Of a stretch of DNA of 64,000 nt, positions 26,456-35,738 are shown piece after piece. This stretch comes from WHSP01 sp964634395. GTDB lineage: Bacteria; Gemmatimonadota; Gemmatimonadetes; Longimicrobiales; Longimicrobiaceae. Under the pieces are notes generated by a model. That model saw only the letters and a program-made list of their open reading frames with translations. It searched no databases and had not been told where the DNA came from. The translations under genes and the position numbers were made by a program. Position 1 is the stretch's first letter, and every line of letters starts with the position of its first letter. The stretch covers positions 1 through 64,000 of the forward strand of contig CAZWJE010000006.1 of assembly GCA_964634395.1 (NCBI GenBank). The letters are read 5' to 3'.

Positions 26456-27385
26456 CTACTCCGTCAGCACTTCGCGGGCGAACGCCTCGATGTCGAAGGG
26501 GACCAGATCGTCGATACCCTCTCCGATACCCATGAATTTCACGGGGAGGTCGAACTCCCGCTTCAGCGCGACGGCGATCCCGCCGCGGGCGGTGCTGTCC
26601 ATCTTGGTGAGGACGAGACCGGAAATGTCGACGGCTTCGCCAAAGGAGCGGACCTGCGCCATGGCGTTCTGGCCGACCGTCCCGTCCAGGACGAGCAGGC
26701 GTTCGTGCGGCGCGCCAGGCAACTTCTTCGCGATCACCCGCTGAATCTTGCGCAGCTCCTCCATCAGGCCCGCCTGCGTATGCAATCGCCCGGCGGTGTC
26801 GATGATGAGGATGTCTGAACCGGAATCCGTGGCCCGTTCGAGAGCGTCGAAGGCGACGGCGGCGGGATCGCGGCCGGGCTCGGCGCCCACGAAATCACAT
26901 CCGACACGTTCGGACCAGCGGCGAAGCTGCTCGATCGCGCCGGCGCGGAACGTGTCGGCGGCCGCGAGCGTGACTTTTCTCCCACGGGAAGTGAATCGGT
27001 GTGCGAGCTTGCCGATGGTGGTCGTCTTCCCCACCCCGTTCACACCCGCGACCAGGATGACCGTCGGGCCGCCAGCGAAATTGAAGGAGAGTGCCGTGTC
27101 CGAATTCCCGGTGGAAAGGATCTCGACGATCTCGCCGCGGACGGCCTCGAGGAAATCATCGTGAGAGCGCGCGAACCCCCGTTCGGCGAGCTTCTCGACC
27201 GTGTCGACGAGGCGAAGGGTTACCGGAACGCCGAAATCAGCGGCGATGAGCAGCTCCTCCAGACGTTCGAGAGAGCCCTCATCGACCCCACGAACGAGTG
27301 TCGTCACGTCCGTGAGGGCGACGTCGACGATCCGTTGCCAGAGCGACTTTCGGCTCTCGTCCCTGCTTCTGAAGATGCGGCTCAT
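26456..27385 (-). CDS. ftsY: Signal recognition particle receptor FtsY
   Basis: FtsY is the membrane receptor GTPase for signal recognition particle-targeted ribosomes. The 309-aa product is the short NG-only form, without the acidic A domain of E. coli. G-domain motifs are GVNGVGKTTTIGKLAH, the AADTFRAGAIEQL loop, DTAGRLHTQAGLMEEL, TKMDSTARGG and the closing GIGEGIDDLVPFD. It is followed closely by recG. The 178 bp upstream holds a 22-bp tandem repeat. Confidence 0.98.
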   Translation of the reverse strand: MSRIFRSRDESRKSLWQRIVDVALTDVTTLVRGVDEGSLERLEELLIAADFGVPVTLRLVDTVEKLAERGFARSHDDFLEAVRGEIVEILSTGNSDTALSFNFAGGPTVILVAGVNGVGKTTTIGKLAHRFTSRGRKVTLAAADTFRAGAIEQLRRWSERVGCDFVGAEPGRDPAAVAFDALERATDSGSDILIIDTAGRLHTQAGLMEELRKIQRVIAKKLPGAPHERLLVLDGTVGQNAMAQVRSFGEAVDISGLVLTKMDSTARGGIAVALKREFDLPVKFMGIGEGIDDLVPFDIEAFAREVLTE

Positions 27386-27494
27386 GCGTCGGTCTCGAGG
27401 GCGAAGAGTAATCCGTGAAAGCTAATCCTCAGCCCGTCCACCGGCGACCCCCGCGAGATGAGATCTCCACGGAGTCGGGGATGCGGGATGGCTG

Positions 27495-27538
27495 GACCCG
27501 GTACCCGGGAGTCGAAGACCCGGTACCCGGGAGCCGAA
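27495..27538. repeat. Two tandem 22-bp repeats between hisA and ftsY
   Basis: Two copies of a 22-bp unit lie directly head to tail (27495-27516 and 27517-27538) with one mismatch. Each contains CCCGGTACCCGGG, which can fold as a short 5-bp-stem hairpin. They sit in the spacer upstream of ftsY. No family is recognised. Confidence 0.8.
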
Positions 27539-27563
27539 AAGGTCTGGTCGCGACGAGACTCGT

Positions 27564-28313
27564 TCAGTCCCGCAGACGCGCCAACGCTTCCTCGACGGTG
27601 AATCGCCCCTCGTAGATCGCCTTCCCCACGATGACCCCGGCGATTCCCGACGATGAAGCGGCCGCGTCGCGAACTTCGTCGAGGTGCGCCAGGCCGCCCA
27701 CGCCACCGGAGACGATCACCTCGACTCCGGTCTGATCGGCGAGTTCACCCGAAGTGATGACGTTGGGACCGGAAAACATCCCGTCGCGGGAGATGTCCGT
27801 GTAGATGATCGTGCGGACGCCGAGGTCGGCGAGACGGAGACTGATCTGGAAGAGGTCTTCGGCGGAGTCCTCACGCCAGCCGCGGAGGGCGGGACGGGTG
27901 CCACGAGCGTCGAGACCAACGGCGATCCGGTCCGCGCCCCAGCGTTCGATCGCGTGCGCGACGAGATCCGGGTTCTCGATGGCCGCCGTGCCGATCACCG
28001 CGCGCGCGACGCCGCTTTCGAGAACGTCCTCCAGATCCGATTCGCCGCGGAGCCCTCCGCCGGTCTGAACCCTGATCCCGACCGCGGACGCGAGCCTCCG
28101 GATGAGCGGGCGGTTCGAACCTTCCCCGAACGCGGCGTCCAGGTCGACGACGTGGATCCAGGATGCTCCGGCCAGGGCGTACCCGGCCGCGACTTCGGCC
28201 GGATCCGCCTGGTAGACCGTGGCGCGGTCCGCCTCACCCTGCTCGAGACGGACGCAACGCCCCCCTCGAAGATCGATTGCCGGGAAGAGTTCCAGCGGAC
28301 GACGAGCGGTCAA
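27564..28313 (-). CDS. hisA: HisA, ProFAR isomerase of histidine biosynthesis
   Basis: HisA isomerises ProFAR to PRFAR, an Amadori rearrangement, in histidine synthesis. The 249-aa TIM barrel has the N-terminal FPAIDLRGGRCVRLEQG, a catalytic Asp in that segment and the second in YTDISRDGMFSGPN. The phosphate-binding motifs are VQTGGGLR and VSGGVGG. It starts with TTG (28313), overlapping the M23 peptidase stop by 4 nt (TTGA). No other his genes lie nearby, so it is an orphan in a cell-division neighbourhood. A dual HisA/TrpF (PriA-like) role is possible but not shown. Confidence 0.95.
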   Translation of the reverse strand: MTARRPLELFPAIDLRGGRCVRLEQGEADRATVYQADPAEVAAGYALAGASWIHVVDLDAAFGEGSNRPLIRRLASAVGIRVQTGGGLRGESDLEDVLESGVARAVIGTAAIENPDLVAHAIERWGADRIAVGLDARGTRPALRGWREDSAEDLFQISLRLADLGVRTIIYTDISRDGMFSGPNVITSGELADQTGVEVIVSGGVGGLAHLDEVRDAAASSSGIAGVIVGKAIYEGRFTVEEALARLRD

Positions 28314-29611
28314 TCGTCCAGGACGGGAGTGCGTGGCCCGCGGTCCGCCGCGAGGACGGGCTGGCTGGCTCCGTTCAGGGAAATGACGTACTCCTGAACG
28401 CGCTCAAGAAACTGCGCGGTATAACTCTGCGGTATCGGCTCGCCACTGGAGTCCTCGATCGAATTGGGGTCGACCGCCCGGCCTCCTCGATGGAATTCGT
28501 AGTGCAGATGCGGCCCCGTCGCCTGCCCCGTCATGCCGACATATCCGATCAGGTCGCCCTGTTTCACGGCGACTCCCGCACGAATCCCCTTCGCGAAACC
28601 GCGGAGATGGGCGTAGCGGGTCATCATTCCCCGGTTGTGGTTGATCTCGATCACGTTCCCGTAGCTGCCGCCGTTCCCCGCCCGCTGGATGACCCCATCA
28701 CCGACCGCGTAGATCGGGGTGCCCGAGGCGGCGGCGTAGTCGATCCCGTTATGAGCGCGATTGGTCTTGAGAATCGGATGGAAGCGGCTGAGGGAAAACG
28801 CGGAGCTGATACGACGATACTGGAGCGGAGCGCGGAGGAATGAGCGGCGGAGAGATTCGCCCTCCCGATTGAAATAGTCTTCGCGTTCGTCGCCCGGTAC
28901 GAATGCGTACGCCTCGAAGTCGCGGCTGTTAATGCTCATCTGCGCGCCGAGGACGCGTAGATCGCGCGTCGTCCCGTCAGGTCGAACGAGACGCTCGTAG
29001 AGGATACGGAACTCGTCGCCGCTGCGGAGGTCTCGGGAAAAGTCGATCTGCCAGGCGAAAATCCGATCGGCGAGCTGATCGACGAGGCGATTCCGCTCTT
29101 CGAGCGTCGGACCGGAAGGCCCATCCGCGACCAGGGCATTGTAGAGCGAAGAGTTCACGACGCCCGCGATCACCACGGTATCCATGGTGACCTCGACTTC
29201 TTCCACGCCACCGACCCAGGCCTCGCCTTCACGCCGGAGGTTCAGCGTACGGTCGGCGTCCAGCCGGAAATCCACCCGGTGAACTTCACCGCTCTCGATC
29301 GATCGACGGAAGGCGATCACCGAGCCCGGCCGCAACCGCCGCGGGTCCTGATGCGCGCTGAGCTCTTCCAGCAGCGCCGCCGCCTCGCCCTTCTCGACTT
29401 CGAGCCGCGTCAGCAGTTCAGAGAGCGTCTCCCCGGCGTGGAGCGTGTCGACAGAGGTGACATCGACTGGTCGCACGACCACAGCGGGCAACATCTCCCG
29501 AGTGACCGCGGCCGCTTCACCCGCCGATCCCGCTGTACTGGCCACGCTCACGAGGGCGACGCCAATCACGGCCAGCGTGATCATCGCCCCGATTCGAATC
29601 AGTTTCGACAT
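28310..29611 (-). CDS. M23-family peptidoglycan endopeptidase
   Basis: This is a 433-aa envelope protein. An N-terminal membrane anchor or signal (IGAMITLAVIGVALVSVAS) is followed by a LysM/OapA-like segment (LHAGETLSELLTRLEVEKGE). The C-terminal LytM zinc peptidase domain has ligands in HNGIDYAAASGTPIYAVGDG and in TGPHLHYEFHRGG. All expected metal ligands (HxxxD and HxH) are present, so it is likely active or an amidase regulator. It follows ftsZ in the same direction with a 209-bp spacer, suggesting a septal wall-splitting role. Confidence 0.93.
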   Translation of the reverse strand: MSKLIRIGAMITLAVIGVALVSVASTAGSAGEAAAVTREMLPAVVVRPVDVTSVDTLHAGETLSELLTRLEVEKGEAAALLEELSAHQDPRRLRPGSVIAFRRSIESGEVHRVDFRLDADRTLNLRREGEAWVGGVEEVEVTMDTVVIAGVVNSSLYNALVADGPSGPTLEERNRLVDQLADRIFAWQIDFSRDLRSGDEFRILYERLVRPDGTTRDLRVLGAQMSINSRDFEAYAFVPGDEREDYFNREGESLRRSFLRAPLQYRRISSAFSLSRFHPILKTNRAHNGIDYAAASGTPIYAVGDGVIQRAGNGGSYGNVIEINHNRGMMTRYAHLRGFAKGIRAGVAVKQGDLIGYVGMTGQATGPHLHYEFHRGGRAVDPNSIEDSSGEPIPQSYTAQFLERVQEYVISLNGASQPVLAADRGPRTPVLDD

Positions 29612-29820
29612 CTTCCCGTGCGGTTCTCTGAAACGCCGTCACGCCGCGGGGCGGGCACCGGCCGGACTCGGCGGTCCCGCTCCGGAAGTCGCCTCCCGCG
29701 GTCGCGGAAGAGCATCATATTAGTCGCCGACACGTCTCGCGCCAGCCCGTTGATGCACCACACCGCTCAATTGCCGCGTCACACTCCTCAATCGATGCGT
29801 CAACCGAATGCATCAACCGC

Positions 29821-31077
29821 TCAATCCATCTGTCGACGGATGAACGTCGGGATCTCCAGATCGGACGGCGTACGGAACTCGATCGGGCGAACGGGCACCG
29901 TCCGTTCGGCCTGGGGAGCCCGCTCGCCGTGTGTGCCACGATCCATCCGCGCGCCGGGTTCCGGCACCGTGCCCCCGTTCACGACCTGCCGCTGCCGCGT
30001 CTGATCTCGCTCAGGGCCCGTGTTCCCAGCCGTCCGCGGCGGGGTCGGGGCCGATCCGGATCCGGAGCCCCAGCCGAACCGGGGGCGAATCACGTTGTCG
30101 GCCCGCTCGGCCGCCCGATCGAAACCGGTCGCGATCACCGTCACCCGGACCTCGTCCACGATGTGCGCCTTGTGGACCATGCCGAAGATGATCTCCGCAT
30201 CCTCTCCGGCGGACTGCTGGATGATCTCGTTGATCGTGGTCACCTCGTCGATAGCGAGATCCATTCCCCCCGTGATGTTGACGAGCACGCCGGTCGCGCC
30301 CTGGATCTCCACGTTGTCCAGGAGCGGCGAGCTGATCGCTTCCTGTGCCGCCTCCATCGCCCGGTTCTCGCCACGGCCATATCCGGTGCCCATCAGAGCG
30401 GCGCCGCGACAACCCATGATCGTCTTCACGTCGGCGAAGTCCACGTTCACGTCGCCGGATTCCGTGATCACGTCACTGATCCCGCGGGTCGCGTTGAGCA
30501 GCACCTCATCCGCCTTCTTCAGGGCGTCACGGAAGCTGGTTCCCTTGCCGACCACGGAGAGGAGTCGCTCGTTGGGCACCACGATCATGGTATCGACCGC
30601 TTCCTTGAGTTCCGCCAACCCTTCCTCCGCCTGCCGGATCCGCTTGCGCCCCTCGAAAAGGAATGGTTTGGTGACCACGGCGATCGTCAATGCACCCAGT
30701 TCACGGGCGATCCGCCCGACGAGCGGGGCGGCGCCGGTTCCGGTCCCGCCACCCATCCCGGCGGTGACGAAGACGAGATCGGCGCCGCGGAGTGACTCGG
30801 CGACCTCGTCCCAGGACTCCTCGAGCGCGGCCCGGCCGACCTCGGGGCGGGCGCCGGCCCCGAGTCCTCGGGTGAGCTGTTTGCCGATCTGGATCTTCAT
30901 GTCGCTCTTGCTCGACCTGAGCGCCTGGGCGTCGGTGTTGACGGAGATGAACTCGACGCCCTCGAGGTCCTCATCGATCATTCGGTTGACGGCGTTCCCC
31001 CCGCCGCCGCCCACGCCGATCACCTTCATCAACGCGGGGGCCGTGCGTGAATCGTCGTACTCGAAGATGATGCTCAT
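29821..31077 (-). CDS. ftsZ: Cell division protein FtsZ
   Basis: FtsZ is the tubulin-like GTPase of the division ring. The 418-aa product has the GTP-binding glycine loop GMGGGTGTGAAPLVG, the N-terminal IGVGGGGGNAVNRMI and the T7 loop region. A linker of about 80 residues follows, then the conserved tail DLEIPTFIRRQMD, which binds FtsA. A strong GAGGAG ribosome-binding site precedes the ATG at 31077, 57 bp after ftsA. It closes the dcw cluster. Confidence 0.99.
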   Translation of the reverse strand: MSIIFEYDDSRTAPALMKVIGVGGGGGNAVNRMIDEDLEGVEFISVNTDAQALRSSKSDMKIQIGKQLTRGLGAGARPEVGRAALEESWDEVAESLRGADLVFVTAGMGGGTGTGAAPLVGRIARELGALTIAVVTKPFLFEGRKRIRQAEEGLAELKEAVDTMIVVPNERLLSVVGKGTSFRDALKKADEVLLNATRGISDVITESGDVNVDFADVKTIMGCRGAALMGTGYGRGENRAMEAAQEAISSPLLDNVEIQGATGVLVNITGGMDLAIDEVTTINEIIQQSAGEDAEIIFGMVHKAHIVDEVRVTVIATGFDRAAERADNVIRPRFGWGSGSGSAPTPPRTAGNTGPERDQTRQRQVVNGGTVPEPGARMDRGTHGERAPQAERTVPVRPIEFRTPSDLEIPTFIRRQMD

Positions 31078-31134
31078 CTTGCTCTCCTCGGCGGTGGAAC
31101 GGATGGTGATCGTATGGCGACGGAACGCGTCGCG

Positions 31135-32373
31135 TCAGAAGAAGTCGTTGAACCAGTCACGGACCCAGCGAATGACGGTCGCGGGTGACCCCGCGCCAGC
31201 GCCCGCCTCGGCCATTTCGGAGCCGATCCGGCGAGCGCCCCAGAGAGCGAGGCCGGTAGCGGTGGCGAGCCTCGGGGCGCGGACGGAGTCGACCAGACCA
31301 GAGATACCGAGGCCGGGGACCCCCACGCGTACGGGGCCGGTGAAGGTGCGCTCGGCGAGTTCCCGGATGCCCCGCAGCGCGGCGCCGCCTCCCGTCAGGA
31401 CGACGCCGCCAGCGAGCCGGTCGACCACGCCACTCTTTTCGATGCGTTCCGCGACGAGGCCGAAAATCTCGTCCAGGCGCTGTTCGATGATGTGCGCGAG
31501 GAGCTCGCGGGCGATCTGTCGGGTCTCGCCGGGAAATCCGCCGGGGACCTCGAAGACTTCGAGCGGGTCGACTTCGGCGGTGATCGCCGTTCCCCAGCTC
31601 TCCTTGGCGAGAACCGCTTCCGGATAGGGAAGGGAGAGGCCTTTGACGATGTCGTTGGTGACCGTGGAGCCGCCCCAGGGAAGAGCCGTCAGATAGCGAA
31701 CCTTGCGCTCGTAGAGCAGCGTCACGTCCGTGGTACCGCCGCCGAGTTCGACGAGGACGACACCCGAATCACGCTCGTCTTCGCTGACCACGGCGAGCGA
31801 CGACGCAAGCGGTTCGAAGACGAGTTCGGCGACCTGGTAACCCGCGCGCTCCACGGCCTTGCGGATATTCTGGCCCGCCGACGCGGAGCCGGTGACGATG
31901 TAGACCTCGCTCTCGAGGCGGGTTCCGGCCATCCCGGAGGGGTCGCGAATCCCGCTCTGCGCGTCGACGATGTACTCCTGCGGGAGCGCGTGCAGCATCT
32001 CCCGATCGCCGGGGACGACGATCGCGCGGGCCACTTCGTGGACACGCTCGATATCGCGGCTCGTGATCTCCTTCCCGCCAACCGCGACCAGGCCCATCGA
32101 GGCGCGCCCGTGCACGTGCTCGCCGGCGATTCCGGTGTAGAGACGTTCGAGCGTGACGCCGGCCATCAATTCCGCCTCCTTCACCGCGCGGCGGATGGAA
32201 TCCGTGGTCGCCTCGAGATCCGTGACCACCTCGCGCCGAATCCCGGTGGTCCGGGCCTGTCCCACGCCCAGCACCTTGACCCGCGGGGCGCCGCCTTCGA
32301 TTCCCACATCCGCCACCACCACCGCGGTCTTGGTCGAGCCGATGTCGAGGCCGGCAACGATTCGGGATTCCAT
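31135..32373 (-). CDS. ftsA: Cell division protein FtsA
   Basis: FtsA is the actin-like membrane tether for FtsZ. The 412-aa product has the phosphate-1 loop VAGLDIGSTKTAVVVADV, phosphate-2 LVELGGGTTDVTLL and the adenosine motif GGVVLTGGGAALRG. The C-terminus ends in an amphipathic membrane-targeting helix (VIRWVRDWFNDFF). Its ATG overlaps the ftsQ stop by one base (TGATG). Confidence 0.98.
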   Translation of the reverse strand: MESRIVAGLDIGSTKTAVVVADVGIEGGAPRVKVLGVGQARTTGIRREVVTDLEATTDSIRRAVKEAELMAGVTLERLYTGIAGEHVHGRASMGLVAVGGKEITSRDIERVHEVARAIVVPGDREMLHALPQEYIVDAQSGIRDPSGMAGTRLESEVYIVTGSASAGQNIRKAVERAGYQVAELVFEPLASSLAVVSEDERDSGVVLVELGGGTTDVTLLYERKVRYLTALPWGGSTVTNDIVKGLSLPYPEAVLAKESWGTAITAEVDPLEVFEVPGGFPGETRQIARELLAHIIEQRLDEIFGLVAERIEKSGVVDRLAGGVVLTGGGAALRGIRELAERTFTGPVRVGVPGLGISGLVDSVRAPRLATATGLALWGARRIGSEMAEAGAGAGSPATVIRWVRDWFNDFF

Positions 32374-33143
32374 CAGGAACGCTCACCTGGTTTCGAGGGA
32401 CGGACAACGACCTGGTCGTCGAAACGCAGGTCCACGTGATGTCTGGGTCGTCGCTTCTTCTCGTCGGCGTCCACCGGGAATCGGCGCTCGATGTCGGCGA
32501 GCACGACCTTCAGTTCTTCGAGCCGAACGATCGGCGCGCCGGCCGGAACGAGGATCTCGGCCGCGGAGTGCGAGAGCCGGAAGACGATGATGTCGGTGCC
32601 TTCGGCGCGGATCTCCGAGACCTCGCGCATGAGGGAAGGCGCGAGCATCGTGAGCCGATCGGTTTCCGCGAGTGTGGCTCGGATCGCCGCGGCGCTGGTG
32701 GAATCTTCGAAGCCGCCGTGCACGATCGGCAGATCCATCGGCGCCAGGTGCGGTTCGACGGGGAGGATCTCGCCGTTGGCGGTCGCGAGCCTCAATGTGC
32801 CGTCGTTCACGAGGGCCACCGGGAGCTTCTCGATCACGTGGATACGAAGCGTTCGTGGGGGCCACCGGGTGACGGAAACGTCCGCGATGACGGGGTGTTC
32901 GCGCAGCGCGTCCTCCCAGAGCGTGGGCTCCTGGAGGAGTGGTTGACCGGGCTCGATGCCCGCCGTCGCGATGACCTCCTCGGGCGTGAGCAGGCGCGTT
33001 CCGGTGACCTCCACCCGTTCAACGCTCAACCACGCGATGCGACGGCCGACATACGAGCCCCAGAGCGGGCTGGTCGTGGCGAGCAGAATCACCGCGGCGA
33101 TCGCGGTCAGCAGCACCGGGTGCCGATGTCGGAGTTCAGCCAT
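32373..33143 (-). CDS. ftsQ: Cell division protein FtsQ (DivIB)
   Basis: FtsQ is the bitopic division protein that, with FtsB and FtsL, regulates septal wall synthesis. The 256-aa product has one transmembrane helix (VLLTAIAAVILLATTSPLWG), the POTRA domain (VERVEVTGTRLLTPEEVIAT) and the FtsQ beta domain with WPPRTLRIHVIEKLPVALVN. The ATG at 33143 gives a short cytoplasmic tail and an 8-nt overlap with murC. The frame upstream is open but non-homologous. Confidence 0.95.
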   Translation of the reverse strand: MAELRHRHPVLLTAIAAVILLATTSPLWGSYVGRRIAWLSVERVEVTGTRLLTPEEVIATAGIEPGQPLLQEPTLWEDALREHPVIADVSVTRWPPRTLRIHVIEKLPVALVNDGTLRLATANGEILPVEPHLAPMDLPIVHGGFEDSTSAAAIRATLAETDRLTMLAPSLMREVSEIRAEGTDIIVFRLSHSAAEILVPAGAPIVRLEELKVVLADIERRFPVDADEKKRRPRHHVDLRFDDQVVVRPSKPGERS

Positions 33144-34548
33144 CGTTCCGTACCAGCTCGAGGATATCGCGGGCGGCGACATTCAGATCACCCGCGCCAA
33201 GCGTTACGCAGAGGTCACCCGGCCGGAGCGCCTCCGCAACGACCGCTGGCACCTCGTCACGATCGGAGAGATAGTGGACATCCGCTCCGAGTTCGCGCGC
33301 GGCGTTCACGATCAGCTCGGCCGATACGCCGGGGATCGGATCCTCACGCGCCGCGTAGATGCCGGCGACGAAGAGCAGATCCGCCGCCGCGAGGGACCGG
33401 CCGAACTCCGCGGCGAAGTCACGCGTACGCGAGTAGAGATGCGGCTGGAAGACGGCGACGAGGCGCGACCGCGGATGCGCGGCGCGCGCGGCCTCGAGGG
33501 TGGCGCTGATCTCCGTTGGATGATGCGCGTAGTCGTCGACCAGGGTGACCCCCGCCGCCTCGCCCACGTGCTCGAATCGGCGCTCGACGCCGGCGTAACT
33601 CGCCAGGCCTTCCGCGATCTCCTTCATATCCGCGCCGAGATGACGCGCGACCGCGACGGCGGCGAGCGAGTTCCGCACGTTGTGGATCCCCGGCAAGGAG
33701 ATCGTCACCCGGCCGAGCCGATCGCCGCGCTCGCGGACGGTGAACGACATGCTCCGCCCGCTGTGGCTGATCTCGTCGGCGCGGATCATCGAGCCGGCCG
33801 AGGTACCGTACGTGACGATGGACCGGGAGGTGGTCGCCACGCGTGGGAGGAGACGGCCGACACCCATGTCGTCCGCGGACGCCACGATCAGCCCACCCGC
33901 CGGAACCCGGTCCAGGTATTCGAGAAACGCGTCTTCGACTGCCGCGAGGGTCCCATAGATGTCGAGATGGTCGGCCTCCATGGTCGTCACGACCGCGATC
34001 GTCGGGCGAAGCGTATGGAACGATCGGTCGTACTCGTCGGCCTCGACGACGAAGAGGCCATGTCCGCCGGCGCGAAGGTTTCCCTTCCACCCGACGACAC
34101 GCCCGCCGACCAGACCCGTCGGATCCTTTCCGGCGGCGGCCAGAACCAGGGTGGTGAGCGCGGTCGTCGTCGTCTTCCCGTGCGTGCCGGCGACTCCGAC
34201 CAGGTATCCCTCGTTGACGATTCCGCCGAGCGCATGCGCGCGTTTCAGGACCGGTATCCCCGCCGCGCGGGCGGCGGCGATCTCCGGGTGATCGGCCGGT
34301 ACGGCGGCGGTCACGACGAGCGCCGAACACCCGGCCACGTGGGACGGATCGTGACCGACGCCGACGCCGACGCCGGCTTCAGCGAGCCGCCGGATGGCCG
34401 GACTGTCCTTCGCGTCACACCCCGTGACCCGGCCACCCGAGTGGACGACCAGCTCCGCGAGCGGCTCCATGCCCGCGCCACCCACGCCCATGAAGTGAAC
34501 CGGCGCCTCGCGGGCCAGCGAGACCAGGTCGACGATCGGCGCCGTCAT
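33136..34548 (-). CDS. murC: UDP-N-acetylmuramate-L-alanine ligase MurC
   Basis: MurC adds L-alanine to UDP-MurNAc. The 470-aa product has the nucleotide-sugar domain start HFMGVGGAGMEPLA, the ATP loop VAGTHGKTTTTAL, the EADEYDRSF motif, and HNVRNSLAAVAVA with VDDYAHHPTEI in the C-terminal domain. The ATG at 34548 has GGAGGGG just upstream and overlaps the murG stop (ATGA). Residues near 65 contain a GVGVGVG run encoded by a GACGCC-type hexamer repeat, the same repeat found in ftsL. Confidence 0.98.
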   Translation of the reverse strand: MTAPIVDLVSLAREAPVHFMGVGGAGMEPLAELVVHSGGRVTGCDAKDSPAIRRLAEAGVGVGVGHDPSHVAGCSALVVTAAVPADHPEIAAARAAGIPVLKRAHALGGIVNEGYLVGVAGTHGKTTTTALTTLVLAAAGKDPTGLVGGRVVGWKGNLRAGGHGLFVVEADEYDRSFHTLRPTIAVVTTMEADHLDIYGTLAAVEDAFLEYLDRVPAGGLIVASADDMGVGRLLPRVATTSRSIVTYGTSAGSMIRADEISHSGRSMSFTVRERGDRLGRVTISLPGIHNVRNSLAAVAVARHLGADMKEIAEGLASYAGVERRFEHVGEAAGVTLVDDYAHHPTEISATLEAARAAHPRSRLVAVFQPHLYSRTRDFAAEFGRSLAAADLLFVAGIYAAREDPIPGVSAELIVNAARELGADVHYLSDRDEVPAVVAEALRPGDLCVTLGAGDLNVAARDILELVRNDG

Positions 34549-35738
34549 GCCCCCTCCCCTGTCCCGGTGCTCGCGACGAGCACACTCATCCGCTCCACGA
34601 TCTCCCGGGCGGCTTCCGGATGCCCCCGCTCGAGGGCCTTCCGCGCGAGACCGGCGCGACGAGCATCGTCGGTGAACAACGCGACGAGTTCGTTCCAGAG
34701 ACGGCCCGGCGCCAATTCCGTCTCGGGGACGAGGACCGCTGCCCCGGCGTCGGCGAGCGCGAGGGCATTGTGATGCTGGTGGTTCGCGGCCGCGTGGGGG
34801 AAAGGCACCAGGATGGCGGGAATCCCCCAGGCGCAGAGTTCGGCGAGCGCCATCGCGCCCGACCGGGAGATGGCCAGATCGGCGGCGGCGAGCGCCATCG
34901 GCATGTCGTGGATGTACGGCTCCGCGCGTACCCAACCGCCGATGCCCAGCCGCTCGATCTCGGCCGCGACCGCCGCGTGATTCGCCGGACCCGTGGCCCA
35001 GAGGATCGAGAGTCCTTCCGGGCGCCGCGCCAGACCGCCATCCTCGATGGATTCGGCCGGGTCCCCATGCCCGCGGGAATCGGTGACCAGCGCCAGATCC
35101 CGGAGCAGCGCTTCGTTGATCGACCGGGCTCCCTGGCTGCCACCGACCACGAGCGCCACGAACCCATCGCCGAGACCGAATCGGGCCCGCGCCTCACCCC
35201 GGTCGATCGATGGGTCAGGCGGTGAAATCGGGTTCCCCATCTCGAACACGATCGTGCGTGGGCCGGGCTTCAGGAACGTCCGCGCCTCGGGGAAGGCCAG
35301 ATGGACCTGGCGCACCCGCGAGGCCAGGAAACGGGTGGTCATGCCCGGATATGAGTTCTGTTCCTGGATCGCCGTGGGGATCCCGCGCAGGACACCCCAG
35401 GCCACCACGGGCCCGCTCGCGTAGCCGCCGGTGCCGACGACCAGGTCCGGGCGGAACTCGCGGAAGACGCGACGGATCCCCCCGATCGCGCTCGCCAGCG
35501 CGGGGATGAGCCGCCAGTTGGTCCACACCCTCGTCCGCCGGATCGGTTCGAACGGGAGCAGCACGTGCGGGACCCCTCGCTCGGGCAGCACGCGCGCCTC
35601 CACCCCCCGCTTCGCCCCGAGGAAGAATACCTCCGCGCCCCCCGGCAATGCCTCGAAGGCGCCCGCGAGCGCGAGCGCCGGATAGAGATGCCCGCCGGTG
35701 CCGCCGCCGGCGAAGAGGATACGCGGTTTCCGGCTCAT
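34545..35738 (-). CDS. murG: MurG, GlcNAc transferase making lipid II
   Basis: MurG transfers GlcNAc to lipid I, making lipid II at the inner membrane face. The 397-aa product has the N-terminal GGGTGGHLYPALALA loop, GTGGYASGPVVAW, QEQNSYPGMTTR, the second loop VVGGSQGARSIN and the C-terminal AISRSGAMALAELCAWGIP with HQHHNAL. The start at 35738 gives the family N-terminus and overlaps the ftsW stop (ATGA); the frame happens to stay open far upstream through ftsW. Confidence 0.97.
   Translation of the reverse strand: MSRKPRILFAGGGTGGHLYPALALAGAFEALPGGAEVFFLGAKRGVEARVLPERGVPHVLLPFEPIRRTRVWTNWRLIPALASAIGGIRRVFREFRPDLVVGTGGYASGPVVAWGVLRGIPTAIQEQNSYPGMTTRFLASRVRQVHLAFPEARTFLKPGPRTIVFEMGNPISPPDPSIDRGEARARFGLGDGFVALVVGGSQGARSINEALLRDLALVTDSRGHGDPAESIEDGGLARRPEGLSILWATGPANHAAVAAEIERLGIGGWVRAEPYIHDMPMALAAADLAISRSGAMALAELCAWGIPAILVPFPHAAANHQHHNALALADAGAAVLVPETELAPGRLWNELVALFTDDARRAGLARKALERGHPEAAREIVERMSVLVASTGTGEGA

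Noticed and set aside
27495..27538. tRNA-like T-loop resemblance (TTCGACTCC, minus strand) in the tandem repeat
   Set aside because: No acceptor stem, D-arm or anticodon arm can be drawn; it is only a short similarity.
29715..29939. 74-codon frame and short imperfect repeats after ftsZ
   Set aside because: The frame overlaps the ftsZ tail and has no features. The repeats (CTCAAT-type units) are short and irregular.
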